A DNA stretch of 64,000 bases from Ceratotherium simum simum (GCF_000283155.1 NW_004454160.1:4104446-4168445); one strand, 5' to 3'; shown: positions 12,454 through 26,322, counted from the stretch's first letter. Notes: generated by a model not told the origin, from the sequence alone. Numbers and translations are program-made.

Positions 12454-13254
12454 ATTTCACCACAGGATTATGACCCAGTTTTATATTTCTGGGGGGAAAT
12501 GAATTCATGTGTACAAGTCTCAAGTGAACAAGTAAGATCAAGAAGCAAAAGAAGCCAAAAGCAACCCACAGAAGATTGCAATGTGAACAAGATAAATTTA
12601 TCTTCAAAGACATATATTAAAACTTGAGAAAAGAACTCATCTGAACTAGAGAAGGGTGTTAAGACTGCTAAGTAAAATGCATGTGAAGACAAGTGTATCC
12701 CCAGATCTCAGGGACCTCTCCTTACCCATCCCCATCCAGGGAGTGAGAGGATGGGATATTGCATCTCCCTTGTCTCTGAATCTTTATATTGCTGTAATGT
12801 TGCTCTGAGGAAGTTCCTAGAAAGTTTCAATTGCAATATATCCATGTTTTATAATTCACAAATTAAACTGTAGTGGATACAGTAAGAAGCTGCTAATCAG
12901 CTGCTATTTCACAATTCAGAGGTGGCTGCATTTTAGTGACGGGTCAAATGATTTGCTTTTCATTATGATTATGATGCTTCCAAAAGTGCCTTGGAATCTC
13001 CTCCCATCTGACAAATGCTAAAGAAATGTGGAAAATGATTATAATTTTAACGTAAAAAAACACAGTTGAGTGACACTGCTTTTCTAAATTATCTGAGCAT
13101 TTTAAAACAATGCCATTTTATTTCTCAGATGATGTTCATCCTTGAACAGTCCAGGAAAGGACCTCTCATCTTGATTGTTTGTGGCATTATGTCCTCACAA
13201 GGTTTGAGGCTTCTATTTTCTATCCTGCATGGACAATGATGACCTCAGCTTTCA

Positions 13255-13480
13255 ACAGCATCTAGAACAGAGGGACTCAACCGGGGTGATTTTGCACCAC
13301 CCCAGGGGACATCTGGAAATGTGTGGAGACGATTTTAGTTGTCGTAACTTGAGGGGGGTGGTGCTACTGGCATCTAGTGGATAGAACCCAGGGATGCTGC
13401 TCAACATCCTACAATGTACAGGACAACCATCCACAACAAAGATTATCCAGTCCCAAATGTCAATTGTGCTGAGATTAATA
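13255..13480 (+). mobile_element. MER20 transposon in VTCN1 3' UTR
   Basis: Matches the nonautonomous hAT element MER20 as I remember it (ctcaaccggggtgattttgc, ggatgctgctcaacatccta, agattatccagtcccaaatg). It is also present in the human VTCN1 3' UTR in my recollection, so the insertion is old. Confidence 0.85.
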
Positions 13481-14022
13481 AACCCTGATGTAGAGAAGAA
13501 AAGGACCTAAAACGAGGAGAGCAAACAAACCTGTTTGCTTCCTAAAAATAGGCATTAGCCTCTGTCTCTTTGGCTGCTGCCTCAGCACAGAAAGCCAGAA
13601 CTCAGTTTAGGGCAACCAGGAATTCCTGATAGGATTATCTTCAGCTGGTTGAGCTTCTAACTTCCTTTCCCTTCATTCTACTCTACAAATCAAGTTCTGT
13701 GAGAGAGCTGCCTGAGTTCCATCTCAAGTTCTCTCGCTCTGAATTTAGATCTCGGGACCCTGCCTAGTCAAAATTCAAATTAAGGCAACAAAGCATGTAC
13801 TTTCCTCAAAAACAAAGAGACTTCTGAAAGCAGGGGCAATGAACCTTTGAAACGAGGCCCTGAGGAATGAAGCTTTGATAGAAAAAATATTTTGTTTCCA
13901 GCCTCCTTCCCACACTTTTCATGTGTTGACCACTGCCTCCCTGAGACTTCGGACCCACCATGACTATATTACATTTTGTTATAGGAAATTTGATTTTAGC
14001 TTTCTGCCAGTTCAAGAGAATG

Positions 14023-14028
14023 ATTAAA
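14023..14028 (+). terminator. VTCN1: VTCN1 poly(A) signal (ATTAAA)
   Basis: ATTAAA about 20 bases before the expected cleavage point at the end of the 3' UTR homology. It is a common variant of AATAAA. The upstream ATTAAA at 12862 is an alternative. Confidence 0.6.
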
Positions 14029-14934
14029 TATACATTTCCTATACTGTTGTCTGCGTGGTTTGTCAGAGGGAGTGTTAGGCAAGATGAATAAAAAGCCATA
14101 GATCAGGTTCTAAAAATTAGTACCGAGCATGTAATAGGCCCTCAATAGATGTTTGTTGAATGAATGGATAAATGAATGGGAGTGAATGATAGGAGCCGGT
14201 GAGCATGGGCTGGGTGGCCAGGTCTAGTTTCTTAAGTAAACTCCACTAGGCTTTACCAGCCTCGCATATCTCCACCTGGAAAAATAAGTGGTGACAGTGG
14301 GCTTGAGGCAGATAAATGTGGGACAATACATATAGATGGACAAACCCATTGCTCTAGTGTCAAAAAAATCTGACTTTTACTACTCAGGAATTATCAAATT
14401 CTCAAATCTTAGAAGTGGAAGAACCTCAAAATCATCTTTCCTAGTCCTTTCACTTTTCAGATGAAGACCCAGAGGCCCAGGGTGAAGTGTGGGTAATTGG
14501 TTATCCCCATGTTATATAACTTGCCAAAAATCACACTGGTAGTTGGTGGAGGGATAAAATCTATAGAAAATTTCATTGCCAAACGGCAAATTCCCAAGGG
14601 ATTCTTTGCTGCATTCTCAGCTTGGTCCCAATAGGCCTTTCACAAAAAAAGAATAATGATGAACCAAATTGAGAAAGCAAACTGTGACAGCATAAACACT
14701 CCCAACCCAGGTTAATTCTTTGGCCTTGTCCATGAGCACACAGCAGATGCATTAGACAACAGATGCGTCGTATCAGCTGAAGTTCAAGGACCAGAATATA
14801 ATGTACACCACAAATATCTGGGGAAGCTCAAATCTAGATGCCAAAGGCTAAAACATTTCAGAAGTATTAACATATTTGAGGGAACAAACAAGTTAAACTT
14901 CAAGGTAAAGTGTTGGCTACCAGCTCTACCCAGG

Positions 14935-14986
14935 TTATATGAAGATTGGTTTTAAGTGTGTTATATGAAGATTGGTTTTAAGTGTA
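14935..14986. repeat. 26-bp tandem duplication
   Basis: The unit starting ttatatgaagattggtttta occurs at 14935-14960 and again at 14961-14986, with one difference at the final base. Confidence 0.95.
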
Positions 14987-16774
14987 CAGTGACCTCAATC
15001 TGTGCATTGTTAATAGGGAGACAGGGTGTGCAGGGGGTCATTATTGCATAATAAGACTTCTGCCTGATGGTATATGTGGTGTACTTTGGTTCTATTGAAA
15101 TTTGTAATTCCCAATCTCTCTCCAGCTGGTGAAGTCTCCACACATTCAACTGGCTACTCTAATTCAGACTGTCTTACTATGTGCCTGAGCTCCTTGCTTC
15201 TTCTAACCTTGTCTTATTTCCTCTTTCACATCAATTATCTTCATGAGATTCAATATGGAAGCCATGAGTGAAAATTAACAGTCACAAAAACAGAATGTTA
15301 GCTATGCTCTCTCTTGTCTTTCTTTAAATTCTACCTACCCTCAAGTAAAAATTCTTTTTTCCCCATGAAGCTGTCTCTGAGTGGTCCTACGCACCATGAT
15401 TTTACTCTCTTCTTCAGTCTATATACGCAATTTAGCACAAAATCACACACAGTTTTGTCTATTGTTCTTCATTACTGTGCACTTGGACTCCCTTGAAGAT
15501 GACGACAAAATAAGGATAGGGGCCCAGCCAGCCCTTGGAAGTTTACTCTTAAAAAAGAGGGTCAAGCAGATACTCCCAAGAGCCCTTATTTACTGATGGT
15601 ATCTGCTGGGCCAAAGCAGTTAAGTCACAGCCTAGAGGGGAGGTCTGTAGTTATCACTGCAGGAGCCCCCGTGTCTAGTGACAGGCATGGCTCCCCCAGA
15701 TAATGACATGCCTGTGTCTTCTCAAAGTCATAACTTGACCTTCAGCACTGTCTTATCTCTTCAGTTCAAATCTACTTGCCTGGCCTAAGAAGTATCCTTA
15801 CTATTTTCAACTTTAAGGTCCCTTACCCAAAACTCTAAATACTTCAGATAAGAACTTTATGGATAACTTGGTCCTATATCCCTTCTTTAGAATAAGCCAA
15901 AAGTGATGCTCAGTTAATCTAGCCTGTGAGTGGTTCATAGCAGATTGAGACCATTTCTTTTCTCTTTGCCCTCCGCATTTGCAGTTACCAAACTTTATTT
16001 GCAACCATTCATATATCATGATAGGGAGAACTATTTACATTTTGACAGATAAAATTCTGAGACCTTATGGTACTTAGTATGAGTTTGATGAGTTGGCTCA
16101 GGTAGTCATATATGACTCAAGCGGTGGGTCCAGGTCTCCTACTCAGGGCAGCTAAGACTAGAAGTGTGACAGAGTTACAGCATAAAGATAGCAGTTTCTA
16201 TTAAGAGGCGGTAGGTGCCCCAGAAGAAGCCAAGGCAGAGACTACAAAATGAGGATCTATGAGAAAAATGACAGTTGTCTTTAGTTCCTCTCACCTTCCC
16301 TTTTTTCCATTTTCTCCCATATGGCCCAGTCAACCCTCCTCTAGGCTCTGAGCACCCTCAGTCTTTCCACCATTCTTTCCCTTAATGCCCAACCCCAAGA
16401 AAAAAATGCTCCCTGGCATCTAGCTACACATGAGAAGGTAATTTATCGACTACATTTTTCATTAGCTTAATGTATTGCCCTCCCATGGAGGAAAATCCTT
16501 ACTCCACTGAAATAAAGCTGAGTGAAAATATCAAACTAGTGAGAAATACTTAAAGTAACAAAGTGTAGACCAGTGTTTCTCAGTGAGGGAGTGGGGAGAT
16601 GCAGGTGCTTTTTAACAATACAGACATCACCACCTCCACCCCCATTGCTGGAGTTAAGAACCACTGTGTAACATGAGACATATTTGAAGAGAAAATGTTA
16701 CCTTCATAAACATGTAACTATCGTGGAAGTTTGAGCTCCACTGATGCAAATAACCACATTTAGAGAAGGAAAGG

Positions 16775-16965
16775 AAACTGAGTGCATCCTATGTGTCAAA
16801 TGTCATACTAGGCATTTGTCTCACTCAATCCTTATCCTATAAAGTGGGTATCACTTTGACCAGAGCACTATTGCCATTTCACAGAGGAGAAAACAGGTCC
16901 TGAGAGGTTAAGTAACCTACCTAAGATCACATAGGCAATAGGTTGAACCAGAATTCAAACTCAAA
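16775..16965 (-). repeat. MIR SINE, inverted
   Basis: tttcacagaggagaaaacag, gagaggttaagtaacctacc and agatcacataggcaatagg. Confidence 0.75.
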
Positions 16966-17599
16966 TCCATCATCACACCCCATACTATTTCTGAAAGAGT
17001 ATGGTCATGGGTAAAAGTGCTATAAAAGTTCAAAACATTATATAAATATTGGCTATCATGTTATTATATGAATTAAAATATGAGGATTCTTTGGGAACTT
17101 TCAACTTTGTTGCTCATGAAGATCTTCAGCCATCTGTAAGGAGGATGGCTCCTCTCCTTGGAGCAGACTGCAATGCTTCCCCAGTTACACTTGGGCATTT
17201 TCCACCAGAGCCCTTCCCTGACTCACAAACAGGCTGGCAGTAAAATTGCAAGCCTCCTCCTAACTCACTCTAAGGACACCACCTTGCTGTGGTCCTGACA
17301 AGTTCCTTGGGGACTATCTCCAAGACTTCAGAAGACGGTTGTAATCTGCTGAGGTGAAGTCTTTACCAGGTGATCCAAAATGTCTCCTGAGACCAGCTTA
17401 TATGTTCCTTGTTATTTGCCCTCAAGTATACCTGGAAAGAACAGATTTAATTACTATAAATTCTTCCTTGAATCCACTAATATTGAGCACTGGATCACAG
17501 ATGGTCCTATCCGGATACTCTGCCATGATCAACCACACTGCTTTTATCAAATCTATCAAGTTTTCCATTTTTATTTCTTCTTTTAGTACTTATGTTTAG

Positions 17600-17885
17600 A
17601 CATGCCTTCTGCCCCTCTAGATTATATAAAAATATTGATCTTTATATTTTAATACTTCCATCTTTCTTTTTTAACATTTAAATCTTTACTCCATCTGAAA
17701 TTAATTTTTGGTATAATCTGTGAAGTAAGAGAGTTAACAATTGTTATTTCAAGTGATTCTCCAATATTATTTATTAATTAACTCATCCTTACTTCCACTG
17801 ACTTTTTAAAATATTTTATTATATTGCATGTTCTTATATATACTTGTCTCTGTTTCTAAACTTTTGATAACTTTTGAGACCTACA
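17600..17885 (-). mobile_element. L1 ORF2 remnant, inverted
   Basis: AT-rich stretch with the antisense L1 word ttactccatctgaaattaat. Heavily decayed. Confidence 0.55.
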
Positions 17886-18356
17886 ATTTTAACCAGTATA
17901 TCTAGGAAAGGAAAAAGACAGTTATATGCAAATATATTTACCCAGCTATTTCCTGGAGATGGGTAAGAAAGAGAACAAAATAGAAGAAAAAATTAGAAAT
18001 GAACAGTGAATGATCAGAAAGGACTTACTGGTTCAATAAATAAACTCTTGTAAGAATTTGCCCTGGTGTAAATCAGGGTATTACCATTCTCCCTTAATGT
18101 AATGACCAAGGAGTAAGCACAGTTAGACACAATTAGGATAGAGAGATACACGTGTCAGGAAAAAGCTTGGCTCCATTTAATTCCTCTCCCCACCTCACCC
18201 ATTTATGAGCCAGAGTACCTGAGCATCCTCTGAACAGAGTTGGTACTACGGGCAAAAATTATAATGGGAGTCCCTGTCTCAACAGTACCTGCCTCATTTG
18301 GTAACTGAGACTATTAAACAGATAATTCATAAAAAGCAGTTATTACATTGCCTGAC

Positions 18357-18757
18357 TGTATTAGTTTGCTAGGACTGACATAAAATACCACAGATTGGGT
18401 GGTGGCTTAAATGACAGAAATTTATTTTCTCACAGTTCTGGGGGCTAGAAATCCAAATTCAAAGTGTCAGGAGGTTTGGTTTTCCTGAGACCTCTTTTCT
18501 TGGCTTGCAGATGGACACCTTCTAGCTGTGTCTTCACATGGACTTTTCTCTCTGCACAAGCATCCCTGGTTTCTCTTCCTCTTCTTATAAGGACACCAGT
18601 CATATTGGATTAGGGCCCACCCATATGACTTCATTTAACCTTAATTACCTCTTTACTGTAATTGGCCCTATCTCCAATTACAGTCACATTCTGAGGTATA
18701 CTGGGGGTTAGGACTTCAACATATGAATTTTGGGGGACACAATTCAGTCCATAACAC
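18357..18757 (-). mobile_element. MLT1-type LTR, inverted
   Basis: Old MaLR LTR in reverse orientation: attagtttgctaggact at the left, ttataaggacaccagtcata in the middle, and tttgggggacacaattcagt at the right. Confidence 0.88.
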
Positions 18758-21700
18758 TGGCACATACGAAGGAAGTAATAAAAATTAGCTATTATTAAGT
18801 ACACATGTTGGGCAGGGCAAATGACTATCAAGGCAACCATAAAAGGAAAGATATGAACAACTTGCTTTTTTTCCTCCCTATTTGACCAAGAATAAATGTT
18901 TAATGTTTGAACAGTTGGGACACAAGAGAAACCCTTGTCCAAATAGCTACCGATTCAAACCAGGTCAGAGGACACTTGAAGACTGGAGCACAATGGCTCA
19001 GCAGGTGGATGCTGTTAAGGGAACTGAATTGGCTAATGGCCTCCCCAAACCACAGGTTACTATTTTGAATGTTACAAAAGACCATCAAGCATGAAAAGAT
19101 GAAAAACAAAACCAGTGTGGGTCTAATCTTCAAAGGAGGAGAACTGAGTGATAGGTGCAGTTTGGCTCCATGTGACTACACTAAATTGCCAAATACAAGG
19201 CTGCCTTTGGGCTAGAGGTAGGTTACAATCATTTTTTGTCCTGGGGCTCTCAGGATGGAAAATAGCTTTCTTCTTTTTTCTTTCCTTCTCACTAAAATCC
19301 TTTTTGCAGTCCCTGAAGACTGAAAACATCTGTGTTGGCGAAAGTCATGCAAAAGGGACACAAACATACCCCTAGCACTACATAATATACATAAAAGAGG
19401 GCTTATTTGGGTAAAAACTTCCAAGTAGATTTGAAGGAGCAGGGCTATCCTTTGAGCTCTTGTTACAGTGGTATGCTTAGACTGGGCATAGCTGTGCTGC
19501 ACTCATCAGGGCCAAACATTGACATAGAGAGTGGTCACTTGCCCCCATTACAATAGAGAATGACCCTTTCCCATAGTAATGCTCTATATATTTGTAGGAA
19601 AAGAAGAGTAGGCAACTATGATGCTATGGAAGCCCCCAATTGAGGAAATGGCCTTGTTAGAAAGGGGATCCCCCAAAGCTCAGGAGCTAGTATTAGGCTG
19701 ATCCCCCACCCAAGGGCTTCCAGGGCCCTCCAGATGTGTACCTGCTCAGTCAAGGAAAAAGAATAATCGCACTCCCTAACTACCAGCCATTGTAGGGAGG
19801 GTCAGGCAATCCTCACCACATATAAATGTCATTGGACTACTGGTCAGTTGAAATGGCAGCACAAAGAGTAACCAACTTTAAGAGCTTGGCCACAATGCAC
19901 CAGCTTCCTGCCAGGTGTGGAAAGAAGAGGCCTGCAGGACTCCACTCACATTTGCTATAGGGCCCAAGCAGTGACTTAAAAACAAAAACAAAAAAATCTT
20001 CTGCAGTTACATGCCAGAAAGGGCCGTAAAGTGGATCTCTAGGTTCTTCATTGTCGTTTGAAGACCACTCCCAGTCTCTTATTCCCAAAGCACAGATAGC
20101 TTCTGAGTTCGCTAGATGATCAAGTCTTTCCTCTCCGCTTCAGGTACTCAGTTGCTCCCTAGGCGAATAGGGGAGTGATAGTTCCAGAATCCTATCGCTA
20201 ACAGTATGGAAACAGTAAAAATGTCTCAAACATATATTATGGAGCAGATTTAAAGGAAGAAGTTCACTTTAACCAAAAGATCAATACATTTTTGGTACTT
20301 ACAAAAAAAAATCTGATGATTCTAAATTTTTATTTCTAGCTTTCATCACTCACTCCTGATCCAGACATGTTCCCAGCTACTAACCAAGCACCTCCAAAGT
20401 TATCTCATTCTAAACATATCCAAAACAAACTCATTTTGTGAGTAGTAGGGTCTATTCAAGTCACCCAAGCTAGAGCTCTCAGAGTTATCTTTGACCCCTA
20501 ACAAGTCGTAATTAATTGGTCATCAATTAAACTGCAAAATGCCTCCATAATCTATCTACTCCTCTTCATTCTTATTGTTCCTGACTTAATTCAGCATCTT
20601 CTCTCGAGTGAACAATTGCCTAACCTCTAAACTAATCTTACTGCCTCCAGTTTCATTTTGACTTTTGATTTTTGATCCAAGAAAGATCCACCTCTTTGAG
20701 GCAGATGGGAATACAAATGTGACCTCTCCTGAACAAAGTAATTTGCTTCAGGAGGGGAAAAGCAAGAATTCATTAGGCCTGATTCACAATAGAAGAGTGA
20801 TTGAGTTAAGAAACAGAGGAATAAGTCTTTCCCGGCCAATGTGGCATGATGCTGTGGTCTGATCCAATGATTCCGGCCAAGTTCTATGCATGTTCTTAAG
20901 CGGAGATGAGAAGGAGATGTTCTTGATGGGAGATGGGAAAACAGAGGGAAACAGGTACTCAGCTAGTGGGTTAAATTGTTCAAGAATCTAGTAGGACTCA
21001 AGATAGGTGACCCTTAGCTTTCCTTAATTAATGTGAAAAAAAGAACTTGGGTATGTACATACTCTAAAAATTAAAGACAATTTTTAATTTACAGAGAAAA
21101 AAATTACTCCTAAATCCACCACCTTAATAATAATTACCATGTCTGTGCATGCCCTTCCAGTCTTTGTTCACTACACACATATTTTATATAGCTGCAATAA
21201 TAGCCTTTGTCTTAACGTATAGAATTATATATCTAAAGATTTGCTTACTTAGAAAAACAATTGATCTTACCTAATCTCATGCATTTCACTTGAGGAATTT
21301 TCATTCTGGAGTACATCATTCACTAGAGAGGAGTTTCTGCTGGTGAAGGGTGAAGTTGCAGCCTGGGTTATACCTACATAATTTTATGTAAAAGGAAAGG
21401 TGCAGAATTTAGTGAGGGGCTGTAGATTTAAAACTGGTGGACCCCAGACATAGGGAAAATGCCTAAAATCTAACAAATAAAAAAGAGACTCTCTTACCTT
21501 CATAGCACATTCTGCCGTTTATTAGCAGCATCATTAAAATAGTGTTAATAATACCTACTTCACAGGACTTTTGTGAGAAATAAATTATGTGAAATTGCAT
21601 CATAACCTATAAAAAGATACAAATGTAAGGAAAAACTATTAGCATCACTAATGATACTAATCATGATAGTAATGATTATATCACGATAATAATCATGATA

Positions 21701-22084
21701 CTAATCTCACTAAACTCCAAACTCCTGAAAAACAATACCCTTGCTTCCTGTCTTCATATCTCCCCACTCCACCCCCAGAATGCTATAACAGAGAGGCAGA
21801 AATAGAGCTCTGCTGAAGCTGAGAGAAACAACCAACCAAGATTTTTTCCTGAGATTGTCAGGGACATTTCACCAAGAGTTTCACAGGGGTAATAATAGAG
21901 ATCTGGGAGCTATTTTTAATCTTTTTAAAAGTCTAACCTGAAATTATACTGTTATCAGCAGTAAAGCTTTACAAACTAAATAAAAGATCAAGGTTTTCTT
22001 TATTTTTTCCTTTTAAATGGAATTATTTAAAACAAATATGCATCTCATAGAAAAATTAATTGTTGCTTTATTTAATAAATATTG

Positions 22085-22345
22085 TACAAGGCCCTATGGT
22101 TATTGCAGAGGACAAAAAGATGAATAAAATAAGTCATAATCCTTGCCTTTAAGGAACTCACAGTCCAGTGAAGACAGACAAGTTTAATGTGCAAGTATAA
22201 TATTATATAAAAAGGGCAATAATAAAGACAATCACAATAAAGAGAATATATTCAGGACTCTTAACCTAGACTTGAGTAGGACTGGGTAGTCATGGAAGGT
22301 TCCTGGAGGAAGTGAAACCTTAAAAGATTTCTGGGAGGTATTCAG
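22085..22345 (-). mobile_element. L2 3' fragment, inverted
   Basis: aatattgtacaaggccctat, aaaagatgaataaaataagt and ggaactcacagtccagtg are the reverse L2 pattern. Confidence 0.65.
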
Positions 22346-23583
22346 GCAAAGGCTGTGTATGAAGGAAGAAGGGGAGGCCAGATGATAGGTCCAGACAGAG
22401 GGAACAATATATGCAAAAGGCCAAAGGGGAGAGAAAACATGTTACCAAGAAATTGTGGTTCAATAGGGCCCCAATGTAGAATTGGGGTATAGGAGTAGGT
22501 AGAGATAGGGTTTGGAGAAGGATGGCATTTTAGCCCAACTTTTATTTTGAAAATTTTCACACCTAGAAAACACTTGAAAAAATAATGCAATAAATATCTA
22601 TATACTCTTCACCTAGATAATACAGGACGCGGGAGGAGAGAATGAATGAATGAATTTGGCAAAATGTTAACAATTGGTGGTAGAGATTTCTAACACTCCT
22701 CAAATGCTCCCTTGCCCCCAACTTGTAAATGTAAACCTTTCTATATCTTTCCTCTATTTTTCCTTCCTCTCCTTCCTTAGGAAATTTTGGAGATTAATTA
22801 GTCACAAAAACATTCTGTTATGTGCACACTCTAGGAATACCTAGTCCAGATAAACAAGCATTTCTCAACCTGTTTCTCATGACCAATTCCCTAAGGAACA
22901 TTTTCAGACATTTTTTTCTAATTGCCTCCCTCAGAAAACTTTAATACACAGATATACTGTATATCTATCTGGCTTTGTACTGTATGTATATGATTTTTAC
23001 ATTAAAAGAGTATGATTTTTTTCATATCCCAAGAACCAATTTTGCCCCCTTACAGGCAATATCACTCCCATTGAGAAGGCATGAGATAAACAGATCTAAC
23101 ACACAAAAAAAGAATAGATTAGATTATAATAGAATAAACTCTATTCCAGTTAGTTTTTAGAAATGATATGACTATACTAATCACTGACATAAAGTAAGAT
23201 AAATTCTATGATTTCTAACAAGACAAAGTTTTTAATTCCTACTGTTTTCTTTCAGCTCTTCTAAGAAAAACTTTTTTATTGTAAGCCACTTGGCCACAGA
23301 CACCATATTTATATGTTCCAGAAAACCTAGTACAGTAGTAAAGGACCTAATCAGTCAACTGTCACCTGGTCCTGACAGAATGAATTAGATAACATAAGTC
23401 TCTGTTGAGAGGGGTTGGGGGAGAAGCATGGCAATCCCAAGTAGTTTGGGGGCAACCAAACCAAGGCAGGCGAGTCCTGGAGAAGGAGAATACTCTTTGC
23501 AGGAGGCAGCAAAACTTAGGCAGGTATTGGAATGAGAAGGTTGTATTGAAGATAAACTCTACCAATAACACCATTTTACCAAG

Positions 23584-24529
23584 GTCTAGAGCAGTGCTGT
23601 CTGGTAGAAATTTAATGTGAGCAGTCCATATAGCTTTATTTTATAGCTTTATTTTAGAAGCCACATTTAAAAAGTAGAAAAGAACAAGTGAAAATAATTT
23701 TAATAATAGATTTATTCAATAGATTTTTAGTAAAATATTATTACTTTTAGATAAATAAACTGTAGTACATCCATGTATTGGAATATTACTCAGTGCTAAA
23801 AAGAAATGAACTATCAAGCCACAAAAAGATACAGAGGAAGCTTAAATGCATATTATTAAGTGAAAGAAGCCAATCTGAAAAGGCTACATATTGTATGATT
23901 CCAACTATATGACATTCTGGAAAAGGCAAGACTATAAACAGTAAGAATATGAGGGGTTTCCAGGGGTTTGGGGGGAGGAAGAGATGAGTAAGTGAAGCAC
24001 AGGGGACTTTTAGGGCAATGAAACTACTCTGTATGATATTATAATGATGGATATATGTCATTATAAATTTCTCAAAACCTATAGAATGTACAATACCAAG
24101 AGTGAATCCTAATGTAAACTATGAACTAGGGGTGATAATTATGTGTCATTGTTGGTTCATCGATTTTAAAAAATGTAACTCCCTAGTGCAGGATGTTGAT
24201 GGTTAGGGAGGCTGTGCATGTGTGGGGAAAGGGGCTATATGAGAACTCTCTGCACTTTCTGCTCAGATTTGCTGTGAATTTAAAACCACTCTAAAAAATA
24301 AAGTCTATATTTAAATATATATATATTTACAATATATATCATTTCAACATGCAATCAATATAAAACATTATTAATGAGATATTTCACATTCTTTTTTCAT
24401 AATAAATCTTTGAAAATCAGCATGTATTTTACACTTACACCATTTCTAATTTGGATTAACCACATTTAAAGTGCTCAAAAGCCACCTATGGCTTGTGGCT
24501 CCCATATTGGACAGTGCAAGCCTAGAGCA
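23584..24529. mobile_element. hAT-type DNA transposon split by an L1
   Basis: The left part (23584-23745) and right part (about 24,325-24,529) have inverted ends: ctagagcagtgctgtctgg against the complement of ggacagtgcaagcctagag. The L1 at 23,750-24,310 separates them. Confidence 0.7.
23750..24310 (+). mobile_element. L1 3' end nested in a hAT element
   Basis: Contains tattggaatattactcagtg and gatgttgatggttagggagg, typical of L1 ORF2 end and 3' UTR, with a terminal aaaaaataaag. Confidence 0.8.
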
Positions 24530-25536
24530 CTGGCAACACGAAGCCACATTAGATATAGATAGGAGGAAAAAGTTTTTTTGATATGCAAATGCAGCTTACA
24601 AACAAATCTCTGAATCTTCTTTCCACCCAGATTGCTGCCTCTCAGCTCCTCTCATATAGATATTCAAGAGCATCCTCCCTGCACGCCCCTTCCCCAGTCC
24701 AGCCCTCCAGATAGCATCAATCCAAAGATTTTCTTGATGGGACTCTGTCTAAAAGAGAGGCATGGCACACTGAAGAATAGAAGGGATTCATCACAGCAGA
24801 GTTTCCTGAAAATACCATGGACTCCTTATTAATAACAGGAGAAGAAGCTTTCAGGTCCTGCACACTGTGCAAAAAAATGAAGAATTTACTAAAATTCAGT
24901 ACAGATATAAATGCTACCTAGAAAACAGATACTTAAGAAAAAAGTAGTTGCTGTCACTACAGAAACAAATAACTAGGCTTTGCCTTAGTTGTTGGGGATT
25001 ATTTATATTTCCTTGCAACTAGGAACGTTATTTATTTATATTTCTTAGCAACATTCCTGGAACTAATGTATAGACTTCTCTATTTGCCACGATATATTAT
25101 AATCTACTCATGCTCTAAATGCTATTACCAAGATGTGGGTGCACTTTAGCTTGGAAAAGTTAGCTATCATTTGAATTAGAAAAGGCACTATGTTAAATCA
25201 TAGTCTGCCCTTCTATACTCATAATTTTCAGGTTCTATCACTCAGAGAAGTGAGGGAAAAAAGGGCATTTATTTGCCTACCATTTTCAACAGCTCTTCCA
25301 GAAGAGAAAGAAAAAAAACAGAAAGTGGACCAACTATAACAAAAAAAATATTCAGTCCCAGAGAATCCTGCAAAGAAAACAGCATGACATAAAGCAGAAT
25401 GCATACATATTAGTTTTATTTATAGTCAAAAAAATCATTATTAAATGCCTAACTCCCATCTGAATCCTCTTTGAAATGAAGGAGGAAATTAAAAAATAAA
25501 ATAAAATTGGTATTTAACTATATATGGCATTTTCGT

Positions 25537-25779
25537 TTTGAGGAAGATTGGCTCTGTGCTAACATCTGTTGCCAATCTTCTTTTTTTCTTTTTTCTCCCC
25601 AAAGCCCCAGTACATAGTTGTGTGTCATAGTTGTGGAGTTGTAGCTCTTCTACGTGGGACGCCACCTCAGCACGGCTTGATGAGCGGTGAGTAGGTCCAC
25701 GCCCAGGATCCGAACCAGCAAACCCCGGGTTGCCAAAGCAGAATGCACGAACTTAACCGCTATGCCACCAGGCTGGCCC
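25537..25779 (-). mobile_element. ERE SINE, long-linker subtype
   Basis: Ends in ggctggccc (reverse head). It carries the extra ccccaaagccccagta segment also seen in the copy at 42,860. Target duplications of tatatggcattt lie on both sides. Confidence 0.9.
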
Positions 25780-26264
25780 TATATGGCATTTTTTTAAATT
25801 AAGAAGTCTACATGAAAAATCAAAATATTTTACATCTAAACATTTTCACACAAGTATCTTAATATAATCTTAATACAATTTAATAAAATGATATGATATC
25901 TGGGATTTGATTTAAAATACTCCAACAAAGAAAAATCATAATAAAACTAAAAGTTGGGGAAATACATGAAAAAGAATGACAGAGTTCTGTTAACTGGTGA
26001 AGCTGAGTAATGGGTACTTGGGAGTTCATTATACTTTTCTCTCTACTTGTATATACCTTATACCTAAAGTTTTCCAAATAAAAAATTTCAAAAATTGTTG
26101 GTGCTAAGTTTTAAAATATATGTGTGTTTTTAACAAAAAAAATTGTTAACTGGTTATCTCTGACTTGGGGCCTGGCATGGGAGATTTACTGTTTATTTAC
26201 ACTCATTTAAACTGTTCGTATGTTTTTATCAAACATTATTTTCTCAACAAAAAAATATCCATAT

Positions 26265-26287
26265 ACACACGTATGTATGTATGTATG

Positions 26288-26320
<33 letters not shown>
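26265..26320. repeat. (TATG)n(AC)n microsatellite
   Basis: Four-base gtat repeats run straight into an AC run, both uninterrupted. Likely length-variable. Confidence 0.85.

Positions 26321-26322
<2 letters not shown>

Larger units (their letters stand above)
12417..14046 (+). other. VTCN1: VTCN1 3' UTR, last exon
   Basis: Begins after a pyrimidine-rich acceptor (AG 12415-12416) and runs to just past an ATTAAA signal at 14023-14028. The stretch follows the human VTCN1 3' UTR as I recall it almost to the end, including the final part with the ATTAAA. It carries a 15-bp tandem duplication near its start and a MER20 transposon at 13,255-13,480. A second ATTAAA at 12862-12867 could give a shorter transcript. 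The exact cleavage site is not known. Confidence 0.75.
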
